DNA of 64,000 nt from Tretioscincus oriximinensis. Taxonomy: Eukaryota > Chordata > Lepidosauria > Squamata > Gymnophthalmidae. The DNA is taken from the NCBI GenBank assembly GCA_022410635.1, contig JAJVDF010000500.1, forward strand, positions 524,501-588,500, given 5' to 3'. Position 1 is the first letter of the stretch. Each line of letters starts with the position of its first letter. The position numbers and the translations under genes are program-made. The notes under the pieces are model-generated. The model was not told where the DNA came from, ran no database searches, and worked only from the letters and a program-made list of their open reading frames with translations. Positions 1 to 10,690 of the stretch are shown piece by piece.

Positions 1-931
1 CACCATTGCGGTTTTAATACCTTGTGTCGAGGGACCCTAACTCAGAAAATCCATCTTTGGACTAAATAATGTGTGTGTGTGTGCGGATTATTATGCACTT
101 TGCTTTGTTTTTCCATTCTAACTAAAGTTGAATTAGGGCTGAAGTTTGGTCTGGGCTGGAGGAGACAATTTTCAGCAGAAACTATGAAGTACAGATTGTA
201 TCAAAATGGCAACATAATGGTGATGGAGAAATGTAGAAAATGTAATGTGAGGAGGTCTAGACCTGCTTGACTGTATAGCCAGCTAGATCCTTCGTCTGGG
301 TTATAATATGAATGGGGAAAGAGAGAGACAAGCAACTGAAACATTATAAGGATATAGTAAAGGCCACCCTGAAGCCCAGCAGAATTATCACCTTGCAAGG
401 CATATTTACTGATAAACTAAGGGCATCGTGCTTGCCGGCTATGAGGCGCCTGGCACATAAGATACCTTATGCTCTCTGAGTCCACTCTTGGGATTGCAGA
501 CAATTCAGTTAGAATTGGCATCTGCAAAGGACACGTGTGTCCAAGACGGGGCTTTTCTCTCATTCGCAAACCCATAAAAGCGACTAGGATTCTTGCATCA
601 AATAGTCAGGAGACACTGCTAACATCACCGCTGAGTGAGGAGTTATTCCAAGACTGATGCCATCATGAAAGAGAAAGCCACAGGATGCATAGCAGATAAA
701 AATTACTGGGGTGCACACATGTCAATGTCAGGTTCAAATATCTTTGTTTGTACCATAAGAGTAAGGTCAGTTATCTAATCACTCACAATGGTGGTGTTTT
801 TTTCCATTAGAGAATTTCCTGAAGGACACATAATTAGAAAGGAGAGTGTGATAAGTTCTATTCAACTTTCAACTGCCCACCAGATATAAGACTTACGTTA
901 TAAAGGAAGATTTCTTAAAGGTGAATGTTAC
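1..931. other. No recognised feature
   Basis: AT-rich sequence. A short GT run lies near 69-82. The short open frames on both strands show no recognisable domain or codon structure, and I see no repeat family here. Confidence 0.5.
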
Positions 932-1270
932 TAGGCACAAATGTTAAGATGAGCCATAAAGGGCTCAGGTGCTAAGAGTCGGTCTTTCATGTGAGAGTTC
1001 TGCTCTCAAAGCCTTGTGTCAACTGTGGAGAGGGGTGAGCAGCCTCTACTGGCCTCAGCTCTAGCCAACTCATCTATTCAAAAGAAAATAAATTTGCAAT
1101 CTACATTTCAAGTAGATTCATGAGTATCACCATTAATTTGGTAGGGAAGATAGAATAGATGTAATCCTGTAGATGAAAATTAACATAGTAAAGTTGCTCT
1201 GAGTCCCTTTGGGTGAGAAGGAAAGGATATAAAAAACAGATTCTTCTTCCTCTTCCTCTTCCTCTTAAGC
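932..1270 (+). mobile_element. tRNA-like SINE, family 2, copy 1
   Basis: One of four copies of the same roughly 280-320 bp repeat in this window (others near 12617, 17700 and 45398). The 5' part (aggcacaaatg...) matches the head GGCACGAATGGT seen in the other copies, which resembles a tRNA A-box region. The body carries the shared blocks 'ggagaggggtgag' and 'ggtagggaagatagaatag'. The 3' end has 'gggtgagaaggaaaggata' followed by a CTTCCT microsatellite. A degenerate tRNA-headed SINE is inferred; the family name is not known to me. Confidence 0.6.
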
Positions 1271-2930
1271 AGCACTTTTGAACTAAATTATCGAAGCATT
1301 TCATATATATTGTGCTGATATCCTTTAACAGAAATTTGGCGAAGTAGGTCACTGCTAGTGGTAGTTCACTAGAGTATTTAAAAAATTGAAGGCATTTGTT
1401 TCTCTGAAGCTGTTTTAAGATGATTTAATCCACTTTAGTAAGCATTAATTTGATCAACCTTAGGCCTTGTTTAAATAGGCTCAGTAAGCCATTTTAGAAC
1501 CTGAAACAGATTACTGTAACTATGCAAACAGGCCCTAAAACAGAACAAGCTAATCCACATCTACATACTTGGATTAAATTAGGTAAATGCAAAAGGCTTA
1601 GAGTAACAAACTTCAATGCGATTAATTTTCATGTGAATTTTCAATGAACTGAAATCTTACGTACTGACCATTAGTCAATACTGTATGTCTATATAATCTC
1701 TTAGTATAACTTAGACAGCATGTGGTTTCTTGTCTAAAATGTTCATGAGCAATTCAAGCACCATTTCTAATCTTAAATATTCGCAAGAAATTCAACCTCC
1801 ATTTCGAGTCTATAACAGTCAAGAAACGTGGCTGATGCTAGCATTAAGGTGGGTAATTATAGGCCAGGTCAGAGTGGGATGTATTTTTCCTTAGTGCATC
1901 AGCAATGATCAATTCTTAAAAGCCATGCGCCATTTATTTTCAAAAGTAGGGGGAAGTGTAGATTGGTCTGTCAACGGTTCCACATCACAAAACTTCCTCA
2001 ATCGTTTATGAAGGGCACTAACTACCATTGTGATACACAATCAGCTTTTTTGTTCATTGCAATTTGCATGTTTTGTAAGGTCAGTTGTATATGATTTTTC
2101 AAGCATGTATTTACTTAAAGAACAAAAACTTCTTTGGCTTTAAAACCAGAGTCAGGAAAGTGGTGAAAAGTAAGTAAAACAAATACTGTCACAAATATAC
2201 AATTATAGTTAAATTTCATGAAGATCAGCAGCTCAGAAAATCAAATGTGCTAAAATCAATTATGAATTGAAATGTGTGTAAGAGAAAGGGATTGTGGATT
2301 CACAACTGGCTTTTCCCTTGTAGGCCTAGTATATTGTGTGATGAGTTCAGAAGTCAGGACTATAACTAACATTTTTTGTCAGCCAAAACTTCAATATTCT
2401 GATTTCACAATCTCTCTCATTTATTCCCTTTCAAAATTCCCCAGTAAAACTAATTTGATTCCGTACAATTCCATTAATACTTCAAAACACTGGAAAAAGG
2501 ACGTGGTAGCTTCCAGATATAGACATTTGTTACTGATGGAATCTTGTTCCTTCCACTTCTTGGTAAGTCCTAGAATGGCCATATCAAGGAAGTAAATCAT
2601 AGATCATCCCATTTGTCAATGAATCCTCACCGTTGTTTTTTGTATTATTGTTGCTTGAGAAGCTGATTTCTTCATCGCCAGCAGCTGGAAATAACTACTC
2701 TATACTATTGGGCCAGAGTTACATGGAATCATCCATGGATCCTTACCAGACTGCAGGCAAATTAAATCTTCTGATACCTCTAGTCCTTGGCTGAAGCAAC
2801 AGTTACAATAGCCAAAGGAGCAGTGACCACTGGATGCTATCCATGGTTCTGATCTCATTTGACTTGGCTCTATCCATATTTGGGAAGCTTTAATATGCAG
2901 CAAATCCAAGTTTTGCTACCAGAAGATTCA
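1271..2930. other. No recognised feature
   Basis: AT-rich, apparently unique DNA. I found no repeat family, RNA gene or credible exon on either strand. Confidence 0.45.
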
Positions 2931-3852
2931 GGTTGTGTTTACATTTTATTCCTCAGTTGTAGCGACATAAGGAAGGTCAGGGCACACATGTTAAGCATGT
3001 TTCAGCAGTCCTTCCACAATAAACGTCATTTATTCCGGAATAAACTATTGCTGGGATAATGAGGCATCATTGCAGAGAACCTCTGAAATCTCGCAGCCAA
3101 CCTCTGTCATCTTGTAGCCACTCCCCTTCCTCTCCTGTGTGAACATTTTTAGTGTGAGAGACAGGAGGGAAGAAATGACAGGAGGAAGCCCCGATTCCTT
3201 GCTTCGGCAGGGAAATCTGCCCACCTTTTCCTACGTCCAGGCTGCCCTCTGCCTGCTTTCGGGGGCTGCTGCCTGGAGATCGGCGCTGTCAAATGGTTTG
3301 GCTGAGACGAGAAGGAGGAGGTGGGGAGGTTGACAGGATGTCTGTCAATGTTCCCCTTTGTTTCACCGAGCTGATCTGCAGGCAGCAGTCCCCCAAAGCA
3401 GGCGGAGGGATGGCTGGAAGGAGGGCACAGCCGAAGCAATGCGGCGGAGCCGTCTGCGTGTCATGAGAAGCCTTTTCCTAAGGCCAGCCAGCCCTCCGCC
3501 TGCTTTTGGAGCTGCTGTGTGGAGATTGGCTTGGCGAAACGAAGGGGAACATTGCCAGACATCCTGTAAACCTCTCTACCTCCTCCTCCTCGCCTCAACT
3601 GAACCATTTGACAGTGCCGATCTCCAGGCAACAGCCTCCAAAAGCAGGCGGAGGACTGGCTGGAACGAAGGCACAGCCGAAGCAACGCAGTGAAGCCGGC
3701 TGCGTATGACGAGAATTCAAGAATACTTGTTTGTGCACAGGCACACCATTGTATATTCAGCAATATAGCTTCATGGTGTGAAGGGACACACCATTGCTAT
3801 ATTCTGGAATATAGCTTTATTCTGGTTTTTATCTCCTCGTGTTAATGCAGCC
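2931..3852. mobile_element. Unclassified foldback-like DNA element (element A)
   Basis: The right end, read in reverse, begins GGCTGCATTAACACGAGG. This resembles the reverse end of a second copy at 9909-10301 (GGCTGCATGCAAACA). The left part shares the 19-mer ccggaataaactattgctg with that copy (here near 3035-3054). The left boundary is a weak guess from 'ggttgtgttt', and no target duplication is evident. The interior, 3199-3686, is GC-rich and consists of inverted repeats nested at two scales (separate entry). Class unknown; a non-autonomous DNA transposon is the best guess. Confidence 0.45.
3199..3686. repeat. Nested long inverted repeat
   Basis: A left arm of about 220 bp (3199-3420) is an imperfect reverse complement of a right arm of about 205 bp (3481-3686), around a 60-bp centre. 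Each arm is itself a hairpin. The block around 3241-3283 (gcctgctttc...gcctggagatc) recurs inverted at 3371-3416, direct at 3490-3530 and inverted at 3618-3660. The segments between them (3284-3370 and 3531-3617) are also reverse complements of each other. The DNA could therefore fold as one large hairpin or as two smaller ones. It is much more GC-rich than its surroundings. Open frames through it are by-products of this symmetry. Confidence 0.75.
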
Positions 3853-4269
3853 TAAGTCACAAAATAGCTGCTCTCATCCAAGTATTATATTCTGTTTCTG
3901 GAAATGATTCTTGCAAGAATGATTATTGCAGGAACAATACAAGAGCAAAACTTGCAGTCTTTGCCAGCTATGACTGAAAATGTGAGAGGCAAAAAATGAT
4001 GATCCACCCTAAAAGAAAAATGAGTAAGGCCATTGGGATAAATGCACTTATCAGAACAACCGCACTTTCCTTCTGACCGCAGCAGGACAAGATATTTGTG
4101 ATCTTTATCATGCTCAGATTAATTCAGATATATTTTGTGAGGGGTTTTCTTAATTGATATTGCGCCTGCTTAACCTTCCTGACAAGAATGTTATTTATTG
4201 TGAGTTTGATCTGTCCTTCTGGAGGATGAATTGTACCAGACAATGAGGCATGCTTTCTGGTCACACACA
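3853..4269. other. No recognised feature
   Basis: AT-rich spacer between element A and an L2 fragment. Nothing recognised. Confidence 0.4.
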
Positions 4270-4615
4270 GGGACTGTAGTAGATATGGATTGAATAGCAT
4301 TATTTGGAGGCCACAGCTGCTGCAGAATGCAGCCTCTAGGCTATCTGGCTGGACACATTTTACACCAGCCTTGAAAGAGCTGCCCTGGCTGCCAATCTGC
4401 TACCACATCCAATTTAGTGTATTAACTCTAACCTATAAGGCCCTATTTAACTTGGGCCTCAAATATCTGAAGGAATGCCTTCTTCTATACCAACCTGCCC
4501 ATGCCGTAAGTTCTGCAAAGGAGGCTCTCCTGGCTGTACCACCTCTCTCAGTGATGAAGAGGGTGAAAACCTGGGATAGGGCCTATTGTTTTAATAAGTT
4601 AATTTGGTTTTAATA
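4270..4615 (+). mobile_element. L2-type LINE fragment (C-terminal coding part)
   Basis: The open frame from 4290 reads ...LLQNAASRLSG...FTPALKELPWLPICYHIQF..LTLTYKAL.., the C-terminal region of L2/CR1-group LINE ORF2 proteins, normally (LQxxQNxAARL...HxTPxLxxLHWLPVxxRIxFKxLxLxYKAL). The upstream reverse transcriptase and endonuclease are missing, so this is a 5'-truncated, dead copy. A second L2 copy on the minus strand at 41255-41880 shows the same motif. Confidence 0.75.
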
Positions 4616-5208
4616 TGTTGTCTTTTTATTATTTTTTTATTTTTGAGCATCCAGTTTTTGGATGCCGGACTAAAACTGAGTGCTTGTAAAGATATTGCCT
4701 TATAAATTGGAAGCATGTAAGGGAGTTTTATCTGTACAAACATTACAAATAAAATAAACAAACCCCACAGTTACACCCTAGATAGCCCCCAAACCAGTAA
4801 ACATTCCCTACAGGTTTCGAACCTGTTGAATCATGAGCCTCAGTACACCCAAGCAAAGTGTGTGTGTCACCTATTCTGGGAACAGGGAAACCATCATCCC
4901 ATCGCTCCCCCTCTCTCTATTTTTAATTTTAATGCCTCTGAGGAAACTGGCGGAGCATGAAGACAATGGGCTGTCAGCCATTCTCCAGAGAGCCTGTAAA
5001 CTTAGAAAGTATGAGAAGAAGGCTCCTATGTCAAGGTTAATGCATGTTGGGAGAAATTACAGCCTAGTGAAACTTGTCTATCCTTAAATTAGTGCCTGAG
5101 ACACAAAAATATAATAAAATACATGGATTGCACAAAGCACAATTTTCTTCAGAGAATAAAAGGAACACATTGTATTTGCAATGTATCATTAAAAGCAGCA
5201 GCACTAAT
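4616..5208. other. No recognised feature
   Basis: AT-rich sequence after the L2 fragment. Part may be decayed L2 3' UTR, but I cannot support that directly. Confidence 0.4.
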
Positions 5209-5361
5209 GCACTATCCCCACGGAGCCTGACATCCACATGCTAGTGCAGACTTTGGCAGGCCTCGAGTGGGTACTGCCATAGTTTACACTGACATGTGGA
5301 TGGGCAAGCTATGTCCTAGAGAAATAACACAGAAAAAGGTTCAGTAGAGACAGGGCCTAAT
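5209..5361. mobile_element. MITE of the 'ccacatgctagtg' family, copy
   Basis: The left end reads 'ccccacggagcctgac', the right end 'agtagagacagggcc', and the interior 'catccacatgctagtgcaga ... actgacatgtggatgggc'. The same plan (inverted ends plus inner catgctagtg / cactagcatg pairs) is seen at 31071, 52868 and 63633. A non-autonomous DNA transposon is inferred. No clear target duplication. Confidence 0.5.
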
Positions 5362-5620
5362 AGCAGTCAAGAATAAACGGTTTATTTGAAATCAATTTAA
5401 CAAAACAACATTGTAATTTTGCATTACAGTATTTTTTATTTCCCCAAGTCGACAGAAAATTAAGAGAAAACAGCCTGGATTGGAAAATGTTGAAAAGAAA
5501 AGATGGGATTGATTTTAATGAATGAAATTCTAAATATTTTTCTTTCACCACATAAAAAGCTGGCAAAATTGTTGGCAGACATTCAATTTTATTGAATAAC
5601 CACCAAAGAATGAAGAAAGA

Positions 5621-5779
5621 GGAGGAGGAGAAATAATAGAGGAGGAGGAGGAGAAGAAGAAGAAGAAGAAGAAGAAGAANNNNNAAGAAGAAGAAGAAGA
5701 AGAAGAAGAAGAAGAAGAAGAAGAAGAAGAAGAAGAAGAAGAAGAAGAAGAAGAAGAAGAAGAAGAAGAAGAAGAAGAA
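5621..5779 (+). repeat. Long GAA trinucleotide repeat with assembly gap
   Basis: GGA-rich sequence grades into an almost pure GAA tract of more than 100 bp, interrupted by five Ns at 5680-5684. The real length is therefore unknown. The pure purine strand gives the open frame its poly-Phe/Leu appearance on the minus strand; it is not coding. Confidence 0.95.
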
Positions 5780-7207
5780 ATTAAACTGATTCACTGCCCT
5801 TTTCTACGCATTTAACATTTTGAGATATATTTTGGAATGGGACTTGTCATCTGCATGCTAAAATATATTATGACTGCAGGCACATGGAGTGTTCGAACAG
5901 TGATAATACTTACTTAACAGAGTTTTCAGAATGTACCCAGAAAAAAGGTTCTTTGCCCCGAAATATTCTTTAGCTGATGTTTTGCAAAATTGCCATGCCT
6001 GTAACCAGGGAAGTGAGAAGTATTCCTGTGTGTACAGATCATTAAAGGAATTATCAGGATGCCATAAAACAACATCGGCACAGCATTATACTGAATCACT
6101 GATTGAGCATGCTCAGTATTTACTTCCTGGTTAGTCATCTCATTGATTCCATGAATCCATTGATTCCAAAGACATTAAAGGTACAGTGTGATGGCTCCAT
6201 ACCACAATTGTTTCTCACGTTGCGAATTTTAACACAGCGTGTACCTGCAGCCTATGGCATGTCTCTTTCAAGGTCTACCATAATTTGCACTAGTACGCAA
6301 AGAGGGCAGGCCCCTAACCTGTAAAGTACTGTAAATCCTGGATTAAAGCTGAATGTAGAAAGGACCATAGCATGCAAAGGAACATGAATACTTTAAATGG
6401 CCAAGATATCAAAATTCAAACTTAAATCCCAACTCAATCATAAACTCACAGGAATGTTTTAGCCAAAATACTGTCTGTAAGCATAATTTATCACTGTGGA
6501 TCCCTTTAAAGGGGAAAGAGAGGGAACTAGCATACATTCCCCAAAGCTCCTTAGAGGAAGATCAGATGTCTAGATGAAATAAATGTCTACTTAACCAGCT
6601 ATTCTGATTTTTAGCTATTTCCTATTATAATTGCTAATACTATAGCTATAAATATATATTTCCCCAACTCAAGAAAGTTTCTGTGGAAACGTTACTTCTT
6701 GTACTTATTTAATGAAATGTGTTTATAATGTATTATATTACAGTATATTATAGTACATTGTATGTATTTTTAGTATCTATAATATTCTACAGATCTATGC
6801 TATAAATTATGGGGTATATACTTAATTCCTTTTCTTCCTGTTTTTTGTTTTCTATTATTATATATGGTGTACATGATCTTATTCTTCCTCTAAAGATTCA
6901 TGGTAGTTTAAGTACAGCTAAATCTTTTTGTTTCATTATTCCAAAAAATTGCTTTGGGGTGGATTAGGCTGAGAAAGAGTGACTGCGTTAATAAAATTAA
7001 AGTTAGGTGACTTATTGGAATTTCGGACGTGCATATTCATAGTTCCTAGCAAGAAATTGATAACAAATCAAGCATTTTGGAGTAGTAGAGATACAAGACA
7101 CTGTTTAGAAAATTATTTTCATCTACCCAGACTGTGTTCCAGCCCATAACATAGAATAAAAGCATAAAGGGCAGCTATTGAAAGTTTGGACAAGATATAA
7201 AGCCAAT
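5780..7207. other. No recognised feature
   Basis: AT-rich DNA with TATA-rich runs near 6640-6800. No gene or repeat family recognised. Confidence 0.4.
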
Positions 7208-7434
7208 GTGGCTGGAGAATCATACTCTAATTTGGAAGTCTCCTGGTTCAATTTTGCACTCCTCCACAAAAGCCAGCTAGGTGACCTTGGGCTGGTGACA
7301 GTTCTTCAGAGCTAACTCAGCCCAACCTACTTTACAAAGTGTCTCTAGTGAAGAGAAGAACAGAAGCTTATGTAAGATACTTTGATCACCGTTGGATTGA
7401 GAAAAGTGAGGTATAAAGCCGACTCTTCTTCCTT
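7208..7434 (+). mobile_element. tRNA-derived SINE (Sauria-SINE-like)
   Basis: The sequence carries a B-box-like 'tcctggttcaattttg', then 'ccacaaaagccagctaggtg' and 'accttgggctggtgacag', then 'gaggtataaagccgactc' and a CTTCTTCC tail. From memory this order matches tRNA-derived SINEs of squamates (Sauria SINE). The A-box end is weak or truncated. The copy is diverged. Other copies lie at 16893, 22311 and 49759. Confidence 0.65.
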
Positions 7435-7734
7435 ACATCTGTCTTTTTTATGGGCTTCTGTGAGAATTAGTTGCTAGACTAATGGGATTTAATCCAATAT
7501 ATATTTCAGAATAGGAGCCTACCTTTCACTGTTTGCAAAGACCAGAGCAGGCCCCAATCAAGGCCTGTCATAGTTATTAGTTTGTGAGTTAATACTTTGA
7601 AAGTTGGTCTGCATAACAGCCTCCCTTTAGAGATGCGATTCCCAACTGTGGGGTACATGCCCCACTGCGGGCAATTTGATTTTTAAGGCGGAGGGCAATT
7701 CAAAAATCAATTATTAACATATACAGTATATATA

Positions 7735-7933
7735 CAGGGTGCTTCAAAAAATGTATACATACTTTGAACTTCCATATGATGTACAGAATCAGTGGTGACT
7801 CTACTCATTTGTTATTTACGTTTTATTTACATTGGACTTTAAATTTCTAACTTCCTGAAATTTAACTTTGTAGAACAGTAAATAAATTTTCTATGGAAGT
7901 TCACAGTGTGTATACATTTTTTGAAGCACCCTG
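7735..7933. mobile_element. Mariner-type MITE with about 41-bp TIRs
   Basis: The left end begins CAGGGTGCTTCAAAAAATG and the reverse complement of the right end is the same. The arms agree over about 41 bp with about two mismatches, through CTTCCATA. The 199-bp element is flanked by TA on both sides (7733-7734 and 7934-7935), the Tc1/mariner target. No transposase is encoded. The flanks are TA-rich and partly palindromic themselves. Confidence 0.85.
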
Positions 7934-7954
7934 TATATACTGTATATATACAGT

Positions 7955-8240
7955 ATGGGATTTTTCAGAGATGCTTAGCTGGGGCATGGCCAAAAGAGGT
8001 TGGAGAGCATTCTAGAAGTCTTTACAGCGGCTGGCAAAAATGTACCTCTTCATCCAGGTTTTTGACTCCTAACTCCCTCTGCATTTGCACCTCCAGTGAG
8101 GAATAATGGATGAGAAGGAGGTTATGGTACTTTTTTAAAAAATTACTAATGTGTTTTTTGTGTTGCTTTTAAAATGTTCTGTTACCTGCCCTGGAGCCTA
8201 TGGTGAAGGGTGGGATATCAATTCCTAAATTTCATTACTT
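7955..8240 (+). mobile_element. L2-type LINE 3' end
   Basis: Degenerate 3' UTR pattern 'acctgccctggagcc...ggtgaagggtgggatatcaa', the usual ending of reptile L2-type elements (ccctgagcc...gagggcgggatataaat). It lies just after the mariner MITE. Confidence 0.5.
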
Positions 8241-8804
8241 TCTAGGTGGCAGATTCCTAAATTCTGGAATATAATCTTAGACTGCTTCCACATGCAAGTT
8301 TATAACCCAGAATATAAGGATAATCTGGCCTATAAACCATTGCATCTCTACCTAAACTCACCTCCATTCATGTGCGCTGATCCTGGAGTCCTCCCTGCAA
8401 TCCCTTTTCCGCGATGAAGTGGCTCCTGAGTGTCTGCTCCTTGATTCACTGCCACCGAGATCTCAATAACAACCTCCATGGCAGTGGCACAAGCAGCAAT
8501 GGGAGTGGATTCCAGGGGGCTCTTCCACAGAATCACAATTTTTCCACTCCCAAAAATTGCATGGAAAACCGTGATGATGCGCGGCAGGGTTGTCCAATAG
8601 ATGGCACTCCAATAGAGGTACTAATCCCTCATGTAGGTGAGCCCCAAGTTTTTTTGCTAATAAAACCCTGTTTCTCTGTATCCATATGGCCCTTATAATC
8701 AATGAAAAAGAGAATTCAATCACATCACATGTGCCAAATTCTGTTTGCTATCAGTGTCAGCTACTTGCTTTAAGTTTACCATTTTCCAGTAAACACTGAT
8801 AACA
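8241..8804. other. No recognised feature
   Basis: No repeat family or exon recognised. The fragment 'cacatgcaagtttataaccc' near 8290 is faintly MITE-like but too weak to call. Confidence 0.35.
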
Positions 8805-8919
8805 GGTAACCTGTTAGTCCAGCAAAGGGGTTAGTAGCACTTTGAGACTAACAAGAGAAAAGTGGGTGACATAAGCTTTCGTAAACACGTCTACTTCTTC
8901 AAATAGGTTACCTGTTAGT
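8805..8919 (-). mobile_element. Short Penelope-like (PLE) 3'-tail insertion with direct repeats
   Basis: The inner about 85 bp, read on the minus strand, is the same terminal sequence found after the PLE endonuclease frame at 51366-51450: gaagaagtaga, then cgaaagcttatg, then 'ttagtctcaaagtgctact'. It is bounded by direct repeats ggtaacctgttagt (8805-8818) and ggttacctgttagt (8906-8919), 13/14 identical, which look like a target-site duplication. Core bases of the hammerhead-like motif are changed here (CTGAAGA reads TTGAAGA). Confidence 0.65.
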
Positions 8920-9734
8920 TGTTGAANAGTCCTGTTTCTTTGGCAGTTTCAGCCAATGGAGAAAAAAGATGACTTTGTGAGCTATAAACATGTAATCATG
9001 CAACCACAGAGTTCTTAAGTTTCCTTTTCTCATATGAAAACTCCCTTCCATAAAGGTTGCTCCTAAAGCAATCAGCTACCAGGAAAAAAGGAAAATGCAG
9101 GACAGTGTTTTCAATATTCTGTATAAAACCTAGATTTCAAACTAACAAAATTGAGATAACCAAAGTGTCTCGTAGCGTATCGTAAGCTGCATGTCTGTTA
9201 TCAAGATGGCAGATGCTTCAATAATTTCTTTCACAGGCACTACAAACTAATCCTGGAGCCACACAGGTCACTTTCAAAGCACGACAACAGCCCAAAGGAT
9301 TTAGCTGAGACTGTCATAACATTGGTGCCTTGAAGCACCAAACCCACCCAGCATCCATTGGAATCCACACGATAGCCTGAGGCAGTCTGACAGGAGTCCA
9401 GCAGCTCTGCAGATATGAAACAGAGATATCCGTGGCATGGGGCACAAGATTAAGTTGAATCTGTTACATGTCATAACAGACACTTTTCTCTATAGGAGTT
9501 TCCATTAGCTGGCCTAAATCAACTTTCCTCTCCTGCCAGAACAGTAGCTGTTGTAATAATTGCTGACTTTTTGACAGAACATGGAATGATCTGCTTTTAT
9601 CTGGTAAAATTAGTTTTACCCCAAACCATAATTTCAAAACATACTTTCCTACTTATTTACTTACTTACTTATTTAAACATGTTTATGTAGTTATTTACTG
9701 TTTCTATCACACAATACGAGAACCAGGGAGGATT
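8920..9734. other. No recognised feature
   Basis: No gene or clear repeat, apart from a short TTAC/TTAT run near 9650-9672. Confidence 0.4.
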
Positions 9735-10495
9735 GTATGAAGCTGATGGGAAGAAGTTAGGACAGAAAAGGGGGAGTGATTTTTTACCTAGAAGGCCATT
9801 GGTCTTTGAAATTTATTTCCAGAAGAGGGGTGGAAGCTAACAGCCTAGACTTTAAAACAAGATTAAACAAGTTCCTGGAAGCAAAGTAGCTATTAGGATG
9901 GATCTCTTGGCTGCATGCACGCAACTATTTTCTGCCTTGTTCGGAGCGCTAAGGTACACGTGTTAGGTATATTTCAGCAGTTGACCATTTTCCCCGGAAT
10001 AAACTATTGCTGAGCTATTCCTACATCGTTCCAGAGCACTCCCGTACTCTCATGTGTATATGCGTGTGCACAAATCAGAGGCGAGATGTTAAAACAAGCA
10101 AGAACACAGCAGTTGTTTCTATTGGCTGTTGCAAGTAAAAAAAAATATTCTCGGACTGCACTGCTACGAGATCAATGAGTGATATTAAGGAACTGGGGCA
10201 TTGATCATGGAATATACAGGTTTGGTGTGTACAGACACGGGATTGCTATACTCCGGAATATTGCTTTATAGCAGTTTTTAGGTCATTGTTTGCATGCAGC
10301 CATTGTCTTCAGGATGGAGCAACAGGTAGTATACCTGAGAAACTATTGCGGGGAGTAGCGAACAGGTGAAGGTTTTGCCTTCTTCCACTTGATACTGCCC
10401 AGGTGCAGTTGGTGGGCCATTGTGTGAAACAGAATGTTGGTCTAGATCAGCTCTGGCCCAGCTCTGGCCCAATCTTGTGCTCTTACTTATTTGTA
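9735..10495 (+). mobile_element. CR1 LINE 3' fragment, interrupted by element B
   Basis: Two halves of one CR1 copy. 9735-9908 contains the 'ggccattggtctttgaaatt' and 'ctattaggatggatctctt' blocks. 10302-10495 continues with 'aggatggagcaacaggtagt', 'actgcccaggtgcagttg' and 'gtgtgaaacagaatgttgg'. This order is seen uninterrupted at 11925 and 21895. The gap is filled by element B. Confidence 0.8.
9909..10301. mobile_element. Unclassified DNA element (element B)
   Basis: A 393-bp insertion inside a CR1 copy. The left end reads GGCTGCATGCACGCAA and the right end reversed reads GGCTGCATGCAAACAA, suggesting a short terminal inverted repeat. It shares ccggaataaactattgctg and right-end sequence (aaagcaatattccggagtat) with element A but lacks the GC-rich nested hairpin. 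The target duplication is ambiguous. Confidence 0.55.
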
Positions 10496-10589
10496 ATAGT
10501 TTCAGGACAATGTACAAGATAACAGTATAAAAATATAAGCCAAAATACAAAAGGAAGGGCATATAATAAAACAGTGATCTGAAACCTTC

Positions 10590-10690
10590 CGTCTGCATGC
10601 TAGTGCAAACTATGGAAGATCACGGATGTGGGTCTATTAAAACTCCTTTGGGTTATACTCCAGAATCCAACCCAGTGAATAAAAGGCCTT
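10590..10690. mobile_element. Partial MITE, 'catgctagtg' family
   Basis: Contains 'ctgcatgctagtgcaaac' and 'gggttatactccagaatcc', internal blocks of the MITE family seen at 58156 and 63633. The termini are lost. Confidence 0.4.

Noticed and set aside
3149..3763. Several overlapping GC-rich open frames on both strands with Arg/Pro/Gly-rich products
   Set aside because: They arise from the nested inverted repeat: the same peptides recur on both strands because the blocks are reverse complements.
5357..5794. Minus-strand frame with a long poly-Phe and poly-Leu run
   Set aside because: It is the antisense reading of the GAA repeat and its gap.
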